Below are positions 43,998 through 52,518 of a stretch of 64,000 nucleotides of DNA, piece after piece. Both the position numbers and the translations under genes were made by a program. The stretch comes from JAABSQ01 sp964573705. GTDB taxonomy: Bacteria; Desulfobacterota; Desulfobacteria; Desulfobacterales; Desulfococcaceae. Location of the stretch: NCBI GenBank assembly GCA_964573705.1, contig CAZNLT010000006.1, forward strand, positions 3,546 to 67,545. The letters run 5' to 3'. Every line of letters starts with the position of its first letter. Positions within the stretch are counted from its first letter, which is position 1. The notes under the pieces are model-generated. The model saw only the letters and a program-made list of their open reading frames with translations. It had not been told where the DNA came from and did not search any database.

Positions 43998-45971
43998 TCA
44001 CGGGCTTGCAAAGGGTTCCAGCCGCTCGATCAATTCCGTCACCTCTTTGCTCCGGTATTCGAAGGGCACCCGGGTCAGTTCCGCCAGGGCTTCGCCCAAT
44101 CGCTGTTTCACCACCAGGTTCTTGGCCGTCTGGTACTGGCGGGTGTTGAAGGCCCGCACACAGTCGTTGAGCCGGTTCTTGCATTCGAGACAATCCGGCT
44201 CGGCCTTCAGGGCCGACTCAAGACGGTCGATTCCCCGAGTCCAGTCCTCTTCTTCACACAATTTTTCCCCCCAGGACCGATAGGCCCTTATCCGTTGCTG
44301 CCGGGCCGTTCGGTCTTCCGGATTCAGCCGAAGCACATTGGCGTACTTGGGAATGGCCTGTTCATACTCCCCCTGTTCAAACAGGTAGGCGCCGTTTTTC
44401 ATGGACATGTCCGCTTCCAGGCTTCGGTCGAAACCGGCCATACAGGGCCGGCAGGCTTCATCCACCGCCAGGGCCTTTTCGAATTGTTCACCCGCTTTTT
44501 CATAGGCCCCCCGGGCGAAGAGCTGGTCCCCGAACCCGGAATAGGCCGCAACCAGATGGGGGATCAGGTTCGCATCCCCGGGATTGTAGTCCCGAATCCA
44601 GGTGAACTGGATGATGGCCGGTTGATAGGCCGAAGCCTCCAGATGGGCGAGACCGGCCTGAAGGGCGGCCGCCGATTCCCGGGCCCGGTTGAGATATTCC
44701 CGGCAGGTTGTGCAATCGGGATCAGCTTCCAGGGCGGATTTCAGTATCTCCTGGGCCCGGGCGTATTCTCCGGCTTCAAACCGGGATTTCGCTTCGGTGA
44801 GCAGGGTCTCGGCCAGCTCCGGATCGGGCTGGGGCGGTGCAACCCTTTCCTGAACCGGCGGCGGTTCTTCTTCCGCGGGTTCGGGTCTGTCCGGCGGGGT
44901 ATCGGCGGGCGGCTCGACCGGCGGTTCCGGTTCCGGAGCGTCGATCTCCTGTTGAACGGGCGCTTCCTCGTATGGTTTCTCGGCCAGGGCGATCTCTTCT
45001 CTCAGTTCTTTGCACACCCGGCAGTCCGGACGGATCTTCAACGCCTCCCGATTGTGGCGCCGGGCCCTTCTCAGGTCTCCGGACCGCCGGGCCTGCCGGG
45101 CCGCTTGAAGGTGGGCCTGAAACAGGTATTCGGTCACTTCCACCCGGCCGGGGTCTCGCACCCTGAGGGCTTCGAAGGTTCGAACGGCATTGTCGACGTC
45201 TCCGGCGTTGAGATATCCGATTCCCCGTTCGATGCGGGCATGGATCGGCATGTCGTCGGGTGGGTCGGGATATCGAATCGCCGCCGTCAGCGGGTATCCG
45301 AAGCGCTGCCAGAGATACTCCCCGGCGGACCCGGCGTTTCGGGAGGATATCGCCACCGTGATCACCGGTATCTCCTTGATTTCACCGAAACTGCCCAGAG
45401 ACCCGGGGGCGGTGGGCAGGTCCGATACCGCCGCATCGGGGTAGGTGTAATCGGACATCATACGGGCGATTCGAAAGGCCTCTTCCGGACCGTCGGGATC
45501 AAAACCTTCCAGAAAGAGCTGTCTCAGGCTGATGATCCGCTCGGGCCGACACGCCTCCACCAACCCCATGAGTGCTTCGGCACGGGGGTGATCGGTCTCT
45601 TCGGAAAATGCCCGGCGGATATCCCCTTCTTCATGGATCACCAGAATTATCTCCCGGTCCGGGACCGGCTTGTTTTCCAGAGCGGTCTTCAATTCCCGGG
45701 CCAGGGTTGCGGCCGCCGGTTCCCCGCCTCCGATTCCGGCAAGCACCAGAATCGTGGTGTCTCCCTTGCCCAAAACATAGCCGTTTTCCACATTGCGGCG
45801 CACCCATTCCCCGCACCCGAGTTGTTCCGGTTGAACGACCGCGGTATCGGCAGGCGACCTCTTTTCCGGTTCCCCGGTGGCGGCACAGCCCGTCATCAGA
45901 GCGGCTGCAGTGGCGGCCGCGATTATCAGAAGAGCCCAAAAACCCCCGCTTTTTACTATCATTTTTTGCAT
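43998..45971 (-). CDS. Lipoprotein: MpaA-like (M14) pseudo-peptidase domain plus C-x2-C TPRs
   Basis: 657-aa lipoprotein, lipid Cys at 29 (LMTGC). Residues 72-210 align by eye with M14 MpaA-type amidases (ILVLAGIGGGEPAAATLA; EALMGLVEACRPERIISLR; DPDGPEEAF; PGSLGSFGEIKEIPVITVAI), but the zinc His of HGxE is Gly and the third ligand His is Arg, so catalysis is unlikely. Residues 245-650 are TPR-like, split by a Pro/Glu linker (335-385). Four C-x2-C pairs sit at the same place in successive repeats: 317/320, 420/423, 507/510, 594/597, mostly as PDC-x2-C. Converges with the kinase gene. Confidence 0.8.
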   Translation of the reverse strand: MQKMIVKSGGFWALLIIAAATAAALMTGCAATGEPEKRSPADTAVVQPEQLGCGEWVRRNVENGYVLGKGDTTILVLAGIGGGEPAAATLARELKTALENKPVPDREIILVIHEEGDIRRAFSEETDHPRAEALMGLVEACRPERIISLRQLFLEGFDPDGPEEAFRIARMMSDYTYPDAAVSDLPTAPGSLGSFGEIKEIPVITVAISSRNAGSAGEYLWQRFGYPLTAAIRYPDPPDDMPIHARIERGIGYLNAGDVDNAVRTFEALRVRDPGRVEVTEYLFQAHLQAARQARRSGDLRRARRHNREALKIRPDCRVCKELREEIALAEKPYEEAPVQQEIDAPEPEPPVEPPADTPPDRPEPAEEEPPPVQERVAPPQPDPELAETLLTEAKSRFEAGEYARAQEILKSALEADPDCTTCREYLNRARESAAALQAGLAHLEASAYQPAIIQFTWIRDYNPGDANLIPHLVAAYSGFGDQLFARGAYEKAGEQFEKALAVDEACRPCMAGFDRSLEADMSMKNGAYLFEQGEYEQAIPKYANVLRLNPEDRTARQQRIRAYRSWGEKLCEEEDWTRGIDRLESALKAEPDCLECKNRLNDCVRAFNTRQYQTAKNLVVKQRLGEALAELTRVPFEYRSKEVTELIERLEPFASP

Positions 45972-46179
45972 TCTCGCCGTCCTTGCTGAAAGCCCGAAAA
46001 AATGTGCATTTTATCTGGAGATGAATGTACAATTCGGGAGACATATCGTCAAGCAACTTTGCGGAATGTGCCAGGGAAAGGTAAAAACCCATCCTTGGAA
46101 CCGAAATTGGGGGACGAAAGGCAAATTTGCTTTTTTTCCTGTTTTGGATTGCAATGCAACAAAAAGTGCGTATATTTTC

Positions 46180-46208
46180 TTGACTAAATACTGGACATAA
46201 ATTATACG
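46180..46208 (+). promoter_or_regulatory. Promoter of the TetR-family gene
   Basis: TTGACT, 17-base spacer, TATACG. The -10 TATACG and an upstream CGTATA (46169-46174) are inverted copies bracketing the promoter, possibly an autoregulatory site. Confidence 0.55.
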
Positions 46209-46249
46209 AACGCTTTTCAAATAAATAATCTTCAGAAGGTCGGAGTCCG

Positions 46250-46885
46250 ATGGGAATACGTGAAAGAAAAGAACGGGAACGGGAGAGACGACGCCAACAG
46301 ATCATCGTTGCCGCCAAAAGGGTGTTTTCCGATAAAGGGTTCAGCAAAGCCACCATGGAGGACATCGCCAAAGAGGCGGAGTTGAGCCCCGGTACGCTGT
46401 ATCTCTATTTCAAAAACAAGGATGAACTCTATGCCTCTCTTTCCTTGCGGATACTTCAATACCTGATCATAAGACTCGAACATGTGATCGGCAACAAAGA
46501 ATTGAACCCCGAGCAGAAAATTGAGGCCCTCACCGAGGCCATGTTCGATGTGTACGAGTTTGATCCGCTCATTATCATCAATATGTTTCACCTCCAATCA
46601 AGTGAAACCTTGAAGAACCTGTCCGATGACCTGCTCGCGGAGATCGAAACCCTCTCCCGCAAGTCCCTGGGAACCATGGCCAGCATCTTTCAGGAGGGGA
46701 TCGATCAGGGGGTGTTTATTCATCAGCACCCGGTGGCCATCGCCGACATCTTCTGGGCCCTCTTTTCCGGGGTGATTCTCTGGGAGTCGAGCAAAAAAAT
46801 TCTCGACGGCAAAAAGGATTACCTCAAGGATACCCTGAAAGTCGCTTTTGAGATATTCTCCCGAGGCATTCAAAAGCGCCCCTAA
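46250..46885 (+). CDS. TetR-family transcriptional regulator
   Basis: 211-aa regulator with an N-terminal TetR helix-turn-helix (residues 14-60: IIVAAKRVFSDKGFSKATMEDIAKEAELSPGTLYLYFKNKDELY) and a C-terminal all-helical ligand/dimer domain that I cannot assign to a ligand. The start is rich in Arg/Glu (RERKERERERRR). There is no efflux or metabolic operon directly beside it, so the target is unknown. It has its own promoter; the divergent neighbour is the TPR lipoprotein gene. Confidence 0.9.
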   Translation: MGIRERKERERERRRQQIIVAAKRVFSDKGFSKATMEDIAKEAELSPGTLYLYFKNKDELYASLSLRILQYLIIRLEHVIGNKELNPEQKIEALTEAMFDVYEFDPLIIINMFHLQSSETLKNLSDDLLAEIETLSRKSLGTMASIFQEGIDQGVFIHQHPVAIADIFWALFSGVILWESSKKILDGKKDYLKDTLKVAFEIFSRGIQKRP

Positions 46886-46922
46886 TTCTCTTCCTGCTGG
46901 AGCGCTGGGGCGCGATAAACAC

Positions 46923-46992
46923 CCCGGGCCCTCCCCGCCTTGGGCGAAGGAAGGTCCGGGACGCCCACCCCGAAGTCGCTTTTTCCTACTCT
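46923..46992 (+). terminator. Candidate terminator after the TetR gene
   Basis: A 12-base arm (46923-46934) pairs with 46949-46960, one G-U and one mismatch, but the T-run comes about 20 bases later, so this is weak. Confidence 0.3.
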
Positions 46993-47100
46993 GTTTTTTC
47001 GTGCTCACCCCATTGAAGCCGGACCCTGTTTCCTGCCATATCTTAAAGGTGTTTCGTCATGATGACGATTGCAAGCGCCAATCGGCAGGAGACAACCCAG

Positions 47101-47937
47101 ATGGATGCCCAGATTCAAGTGGATGCGGAATCCCCGACGGTCCTGTGCGTGGGAGACGAAAAAGAGATGCTGTCCGCACTGGACCGACTGTTTGAACCGG
47201 AGGAGTTTCGTTTTCTCACCGTATCCGACCCGATGGAAGCGATTCGGCTGCTTCGGCGGCATGATGTTCAACTGGTGATCAGCGACCGGCGGCTTCCGGG
47301 CGGAGGTGAAAATCTGTTTTTAAAGCGGGTCGCCGCGGAATTTCCCGGCACCCTGCGGGCGGTCCTGATCAGCAGTGCCGAGGCCGATCTGGCCGGCCGG
47401 CTGGTTCAACAGGGGTATATCGACAAATTTTTCCTTCGGCCCTGGTATGATGAAAAGCTGAAATGGGAAATCCGGCACACCCTGGCCCATCATGCCCTGA
47501 TTCAGGAGAACAAACGGTTGTTGAAGTCGGTTCAGGACCAGGATGCGGTCATTCGGCACCTGGAAAAGCGGCTCATCGAATCGGCCGGTCCCCGAAGCCG
47601 ACCCGACGAGGAAGCGGTTCTTTCCCGAATGGTCCTGGATCAGCTGCCGCTGCCGGTGATCGGCATCCGCGGAGGCATCGACGGGAGCCAAAAAATCATT
47701 CTGGCCAACCGAGCGGCCCGGCGCCTGCCGATGGAAAGCGACCCCCTCGAACCCGGCCGCCGGGTCTGCGAGTTTTTCCCGGATGCCATTTCCGGCCGGC
47801 TCACCGTGGCCCTGCACACCGGCACCACCCGGGTTCTGAACCGACGTTCTTTGTGGGACGGAGTGTATGATCTCACCTGCATTCCCCTGGAAACCGGCGG
47901 TGGAACCGGTGTGCTGCTGCTGCACCGGATCAAATAG
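47101..47937 (+). CDS. Atypical response-regulator receiver protein with PAS-like C terminus
   Basis: 278 aa from the ATG at 47101, which has AGGAGA upstream; an ATG at 47059 is possible but lacks a site. Residues 12-130 are a receiver: VLCVGDEKEM (only part of the acidic pair), phospho-Asp in VISDRRLPGGG, but the conserved Lys before Pro is Arg (FLRPW). A coiled coil follows, then a PAS-like domain from about 180 (VLDQLPLPVIGI; ILANRAARRL). No output DNA-binding or enzymatic domain is present. Adjacent to a kinase remnant, perhaps its former partner. Confidence 0.75.
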   Translation: MDAQIQVDAESPTVLCVGDEKEMLSALDRLFEPEEFRFLTVSDPMEAIRLLRRHDVQLVISDRRLPGGGENLFLKRVAAEFPGTLRAVLISSAEADLAGRLVQQGYIDKFFLRPWYDEKLKWEIRHTLAHHALIQENKRLLKSVQDQDAVIRHLEKRLIESAGPRSRPDEEAVLSRMVLDQLPLPVIGIRGGIDGSQKIILANRAARRLPMESDPLEPGRRVCEFFPDAISGRLTVALHTGTTRVLNRRSLWDGVYDLTCIPLETGGGTGVLLLHRIK

Positions 47938-48035
47938 CTTCGATTCTTGTCGGTCCATTCCTTTTCTTCTTTTTCCCGGTTGGCGATTCAAAACGCCACC
48001 CGAGCCCAATCCTAACAAATACATGGTATCCTCTT

Positions 48036-48530
48036 GTAATCCTGACCCGGGCCATAGCCCGCGTCATGAACCTCGACTTGGAGATTCGGCTGGCCTCCTG
48101 GCAGGAGATCCGCACCGGCCTGGAAAACGGGTCGGTGGATGTGAATCAGGGGATGTATGTGCCTCCGAAGAGCGGGCCGCACCGTCGATTTTTCACCGCC
48201 GATTCTGGTCGTCGCCCACGCCGCCTTCGCCCGAAAAGGCCATCCGGTCGTCGAGTCCGAAGCGGACCTGAAGGGCAAGTCGATCATTGTGATGGAAGCC
48301 GACATTATGCATGACTACGTTCGGGGAACAAGGTTTCACCCAACGGCTTCGGGTGGAAACGCTGGTAGCCGCGGTGCTGAAGCTTCTGCGGCCTGCTTTG
48401 CCGCCCGGCGTTGAACTGAGCGCCGACCTGTCCGATACCGAATCGGTGATGGCCGACCCCGACCAAATCCATCAGGTGGTGATGAACCTCTGCACCAACG
48501 CCTGTCACGCCATCCTTTCTCTTTCCTCAT
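48036..48530 (+). pseudogene. Remnant of a solute-binding (SBP3) sensor histidine kinase
   Basis: Fragments of one protein in shifting frames: LTRAIARVM and EIRLASWQEIRTGLENGSVDVNQGMY (48066 frame), then RTVDFSPPILVVAHAAFARKGHPVVESEADLKGK (next frame), which is an SBP-family-3 sensor domain; then from about 48335 a HATPase start, VLKLLRPALPPGVELSADL and ADPDQIHQVVMNLCTNACHAI. The PAS/HisKA middle and the ATP-site half are deleted. No start codon, ribosome site or full domain remains, so no function is expected. Confidence 0.75.
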
Positions 48531-48572
48531 CCTCTGTAATCTTCCATCCCACCGCACAATTTTTTTTAAGAT

Positions 48573-50133
48573 TCATCCTTCATTGGGAATGATTAAATCC
48601 GAAGCAAACGCCCGAACCGGCTCCTCGCCTTTATGCCCGTACAGCAGAAAGCGGAGCCGGGGGAGGGCGTCGGGGGAGGGGGTTTCGATGTCGATGATGC
48701 CGAGGTTCATGCCGCCGAAGGGGTTCTTTTTGTGTCCGTGGATGCCCTTGACCAGTTGGACTTTACCGGACAGGGACCCGTCTTCTGTGAGGACCTGGTG
48801 ATTCATCCGGATCAGCATTCGGGACCCGAGCTGGATAAAATACCCCGGGTAATGGGTGATGCCGCTGGAAATGAACTGGTGCAGCACCGGCCATTTCTTG
48901 TTCTACAGGATCTTGTGGACGCAGCCGATATGGATATCTCCGCTCAGCAGGACCACCTGCTGAAAGGGGTGTTGGGTCTGATGCTCGTGCAGGATCTTTA
49001 GTACCCGGTCCCGGTCCCGAATATGGCCGCCGGAAGACCAGCGATCCGAAAAATCTTCTCCCGAGGGGGTCACCCGGGCGGCGATTTTGGCCGCCAGTTT
49101 GGGCAGATGGATGATCGGCACGCTCAACACGATGAAGAGGATTTTATGGTATTTGATGAATAAACAGAAAATCTTTCAGGGTTTTTTCCTGTTCATCCGA
49201 AAAGAGCCGGGCATTTTCGCAGGCCCGTCGCTTGGAGCGGATGTCCATGACAAAGGCGGCGGTGTGGCCGGAGGTGAAATGGTAATGGAACTCCTCGGGC
49301 AGCGGGGCCTGGGGCGGGTGCAGGCGGGCAGCCTGGTAATCGAAATAGGACATGCGGGCTCCCTGAATGATCGAGCGCCACTCGGGCTGTTCATGGGCCG
49401 GATCGGACCCCCAGTTGTCGATGATGTCGTGGTCGTCCACGATGGGACAGCAGGGGAATTCCGCCTGAATCTCCTTCCATTCGGGGAGGTTCCAGAAATG
49501 GCGGTAGCGCCGGTGATACAATGAGCGCACCTCCTTGGGGGTGCAGTCGAGGATTCGTCTTCGGCCGGTCGGGGCGACATTGGAGAAGTACTCTTTGTCG
49601 AAGAGAGACAGTTTCTCAGGAAGGTCCGAGTACATCTGGTCGCCCATCATGAAGACGAATTTGGTGTTGTGGTTCCGCAGGCATTTTTTGACCGCCCGCA
49701 GCATTTCCACGGAGGCCTTTTGTACCCGCCCTTTTCCATCGTAAGGCTGGTTGCAGCTCATCAGGGCGACGGAAAACGGCGAGGGGGTCGCTTGTGAATG
49801 TTCCGGGGCGGTTTCAAAGTTCCCGCGGACCACCACCGCATCATCCGAAGACCGGGTGATTCGGTATCGGTATCGGGTCAAGGGCCTGAGCCGGTCTTCC
49901 TCCCTTTGGTTTCCAGGAAGTTGAAAACTGGTGGTGTTGTCGTTTTCATTTTTTTCCGGGATGGCCACTGTTCGTTCTGCGATCCGGTTTTCGTCCTTAC
50001 ATGGCCACCACTCGATTCGATAGTTACCGGGCTGTTCGGTTCGCAACCAGATTCGAACCGCGTTCGGATCAATGGCGCCGACGGCGGCCATGTCCGTCAG
50101 CTCTCCGTTATTAAAATCGATCTCGGTGCTCAT
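48573..50133 (-). pseudogene. PhoD-like phosphodiesterase/phosphatase, frameshifted with in-frame TAG
   Basis: The intact N-terminal part (329 codons from the ATG at 50133, AAGGA site) has the family's metallophosphatase blocks: MSCNQPY, FMMGDQMYSD and VDDHDIIDNWG. Near 49147 a single-base shift moves to the frame reading HKILFIVLSVPIIHLPKLAA and LLSGDIHIGC, another metal-ligand block. In this frame a TAG at about 48902 interrupts HKIL-NKKWPVLHQF, after which the family-like C terminus continues to 48573. No signal peptide is present. Two independent lesions favour a pseudogene. Confidence 0.8.
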
Positions 50134-50228
50134 GGGATCCTTCCGTCGCGAATGGATGTTTGTGGGTGCAACCGATTAACGCATCCTGTTTACCTTCTTT
50201 CGATGGCGAGACAAATACATAAAATACC

Positions 50229-50927
50229 CTAATATCGAAACCCGGTGTAGGTAAAATAGAGTCCGATGCAGATCATCAGAACCGCGCCGATTTGATGGAT
50301 TCTGGATCGATACTTCAGCCAGCCGAGGTCGGTGAGTTTGCCCACCAACAACAGGGCGGGGACCGTACCCACGCCGAAGGCGAGCATCAGCCCGAAGCCA
50401 GACCCGAGTGCAAGAACCGGATGGTCGACGGCCATTGTGGTTCGAACGACCGCCAAAAGGGCGGTGTAGACCGGGCCGCAGGGCAGAAGCCCCAGGAGCA
50501 TCCCCAGGGGAAGGTACATGCCGGTCGATCGGGCGGTGGTTAAACCCCGAAACGCCCGGGAAAGAAATCCGCCGGCAGGGAGCGCATCCTTGAAAAACCG
50601 ACCGATGGGAAGCCACCCGGCCATGATGACCCCCATACTGGTGATGGTCAACCCGGTGAGCACCATCACTCCTTTCTGAATGCCGGCGATATGGGTGACC
50701 ACACCGGTAAAGGACCCGCTTAACCCCAGGATACCGCCCAAAAGCCCGTAGGTGAGAATCCGCCCGAAGTTATAGAGTATATGCGGCAAAAGCCGTTGCC
50801 GATCTTCAAGACCGAGACTCAGCGATACCACGATGGGACCGCACATGCCGATGCAATGGCCGAACCCCACCGCAAAACCGGTGGACAGGAAGAATAAGGA
50901 GAGTGCAAAAAAATCAGTTTCGAACAT
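50229..50927 (-). CDS. SafE/TauE-like membrane protein (UreH/CcdA-like transporter domain)
   Basis: 232-aa membrane protein with six predicted spans. GHCIGMCGPIVV near residue 23 and GLLPCGPVYTALL near 147 carry the Cys pairs typical of the sulfite-exporter/UreH_2 family found beside copper-handling and cytochrome oxidase assembly genes. Its ATG overlaps the stop of the FixH-like gene by 14 bases, so both are one transcript. A role in metal or thiol export for respiratory complex assembly is plausible (inference). Confidence 0.85.
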   Translation of the reverse strand: MFETDFFALSLFFLSTGFAVGFGHCIGMCGPIVVSLSLGLEDRQRLLPHILYNFGRILTYGLLGGILGLSGSFTGVVTHIAGIQKGVMVLTGLTITSMGVIMAGWLPIGRFFKDALPAGGFLSRAFRGLTTARSTGMYLPLGMLLGLLPCGPVYTALLAVVRTTMAVDHPVLALGSGFGLMLAFGVGTVPALLLVGKLTDLGWLKYRSRIHQIGAVLMICIGLYFTYTGFRY

Positions 50928-51420
50928 CAAAGGCGTATACTACCTCCCCAAGGCCCGGCAAAACCACCCTGGCCTCCCAGGTGGGAATTCCGCTGGGGCA
51001 TCTCACGATCACCCCTTCCCCGGCATAGATCTCCGGTCCGGCAGGTTCCAGATAGACCCGGTTGAATCCCATTGTCATGGCCGGCATATCCAGGTCGATG
51101 TGCGGAGGATCGGAAAGCGAAAGATCTTTGAGTGTTACAGAGAAACGGAGATCCCGCATGGCCCGGACCGGTTTGGGGTGGATATCCAGGGTGACGGTTC
51201 CGCCGGCCAGCTTTTTGGTGCACGACCCCGTCTGAATATTGCAGTCGGCGGCGGATGTATTGGAAGAATTCCCGACATTGTGATTCGGGCCTGAGCCCAG
51301 CTCAAAAATCAGCCATCCCGATCCCAGTAAAAGACCGACCAGGAGCATCGGCAAATAAGCATGTTTTCGCCGAGCAGAAGTATCCTTTTCTGCCTGATTC
51401 TGATCTTGGGTGGGTTTCAA
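50914..51420 (-). CDS. Membrane-anchored FixH-like protein
   Basis: 168 aa if started at the TTG at 51420, which has GGAG five bases upstream; a much longer frame to 51660 would overlap the divergent ubiE leader. It has one N-terminal membrane span (PMLLVGLLLGSGWLIFEL) then a periplasmic beta-sandwich-like domain with IDLDMPAMTMGFNRVYLEP, a block seen in FixH/YtkA-type copper or oxidase accessory proteins. Cys at three positions. Overlap with the SafE-like gene supports a joint envelope metal-handling role; exact function unknown. Confidence 0.7.
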   Translation of the reverse strand: MKPTQDQNQAEKDTSARRKHAYLPMLLVGLLLGSGWLIFELGSGPNHNVGNSSNTSAADCNIQTGSCTKKLAGGTVTLDIHPKPVRAMRDLRFSVTLKDLSLSDPPHIDLDMPAMTMGFNRVYLEPAGPEIYAGEGVIVRCPSGIPTWEARVVLPGLGEVVYAFDVRN

Positions 51421-51692
51421 GTATTCTCCAAAAAAATGCCGCCCCCCGTCATTCCGACCGACTTTCGCGCTTTCGGTTTCTTCATGGATGTTGCAGCTTC
51501 CGGACTCCTCTGTCAATGACAACCCGCTGATACCCACGAAACCGTCCCGAAAAAAGATTGCACAATCAGGAAGCCTTTGATATGGTCCGATCACATTTTG
51601 GAATGATTCACGGGATTTATAGCTACAGGCCTCACAAAACCCTGAGAAGAGGCTGTACATATCGCTGCTGGCGAGAATCTGAAAGCGAGATC

Positions 51693-52505
51693 ATGATGCA
51701 GGAGAGAAAATCGATCTGGTATGACCGGAGCAAACGGCTGGAACAGCTGGACGACCATATCATTCAGCAGCGGAAGGCCCGGTTCGGCTCGGAGGAACTG
51801 GAGGAATCCAAAAAGGCGGAGCGGGTTCGCCGCCATTTCGATTCGGTGGCGGCTCGGTACGATCTCATGAACACCTTGCTGAGCCTGGGGATCCACTATG
51901 CCTGGAAGCGGTTCGCCATTCGGCATATGGGTTTGAAGCCCGGCGATCGGGTCCTGGACGTCTGCGGCGGCACCGGGGATCTTTCGATTTCCGCTCAAAA
52001 AAGGGTTGGGGAGGCCGGTCAAGTGGTACTCTATGATATCAACTGGCGGATGATGCAGGCCGGGAAATACAAACCGGTTCATCAGGCTTTACGGCGTAAA
52101 ATAGAATTTGTTCAGGGGGATGCGGAGAAGATCGCGTTTCCCGACGAGACCTTTGACGAGGTGATGGTCGGATTCGCCATTCGAAACATCACCCACATGG
52201 TCCGGGCTTTTCAGGAAATGTACCGGGTCCTCAAACCGGGCGGTGTGTTTATGTGTCTTGAATTTTCAAAGCCGGTCACGCCTTGGTTTCGTTGGCTGTA
52301 TGATTTTTATTCGTTCAACATCATGCCCCATCTCGGAGATCTTCTGGTGGGCACTCGAAAGGCCTACACCTGTCTGCCGGAGACCATCCGTCTTTTCCTG
52401 ATGCCGGAAGAGTTGTCGGACATCTTCAGACGGATCGGATACACCGATGTTCGGTTTAAACGATTGACCAACGGCATCGCGGTGGTCCACATTGCCAACA
52501 AATAG
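51693..52505 (+). CDS. UbiE/MenG quinone C-methyltransferase
   Basis: 270-aa SAM methyltransferase, probably making menaquinone from demethylmenaquinone (or the ubiquinone equivalent). Motifs: FDSVAARYDLMNTLLSLG near residue 50, LDVCGGTGDLS near 85, FDEVMVGFAIRNITH near 150 and GGVFMCLEFSKP. The ATG at 51693 is chosen: the longer frame from 51558 has no ribosome site and no family similarity. It is followed by a convergent UbiA-family gene and near UbiG- and MenI-like genes. Confidence 0.9.
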   Translation: MMQERKSIWYDRSKRLEQLDDHIIQQRKARFGSEELEESKKAERVRRHFDSVAARYDLMNTLLSLGIHYAWKRFAIRHMGLKPGDRVLDVCGGTGDLSISAQKRVGEAGQVVLYDINWRMMQAGKYKPVHQALRRKIEFVQGDAEKIAFPDETFDEVMVGFAIRNITHMVRAFQEMYRVLKPGGVFMCLEFSKPVTPWFRWLYDFYSFNIMPHLGDLLVGTRKAYTCLPETIRLFLMPEELSDIFRRIGYTDVRFKRLTNGIAVVHIANK

Positions 52506-52518
52506 CCGCTGATAAGGT

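Noticed and set aside
51421..51660. Longer start of the FixH-like gene
   Set aside because: Overlaps the divergent ubiE leader; the TTG at 51420 has a proper ribosome site just before the membrane segment.
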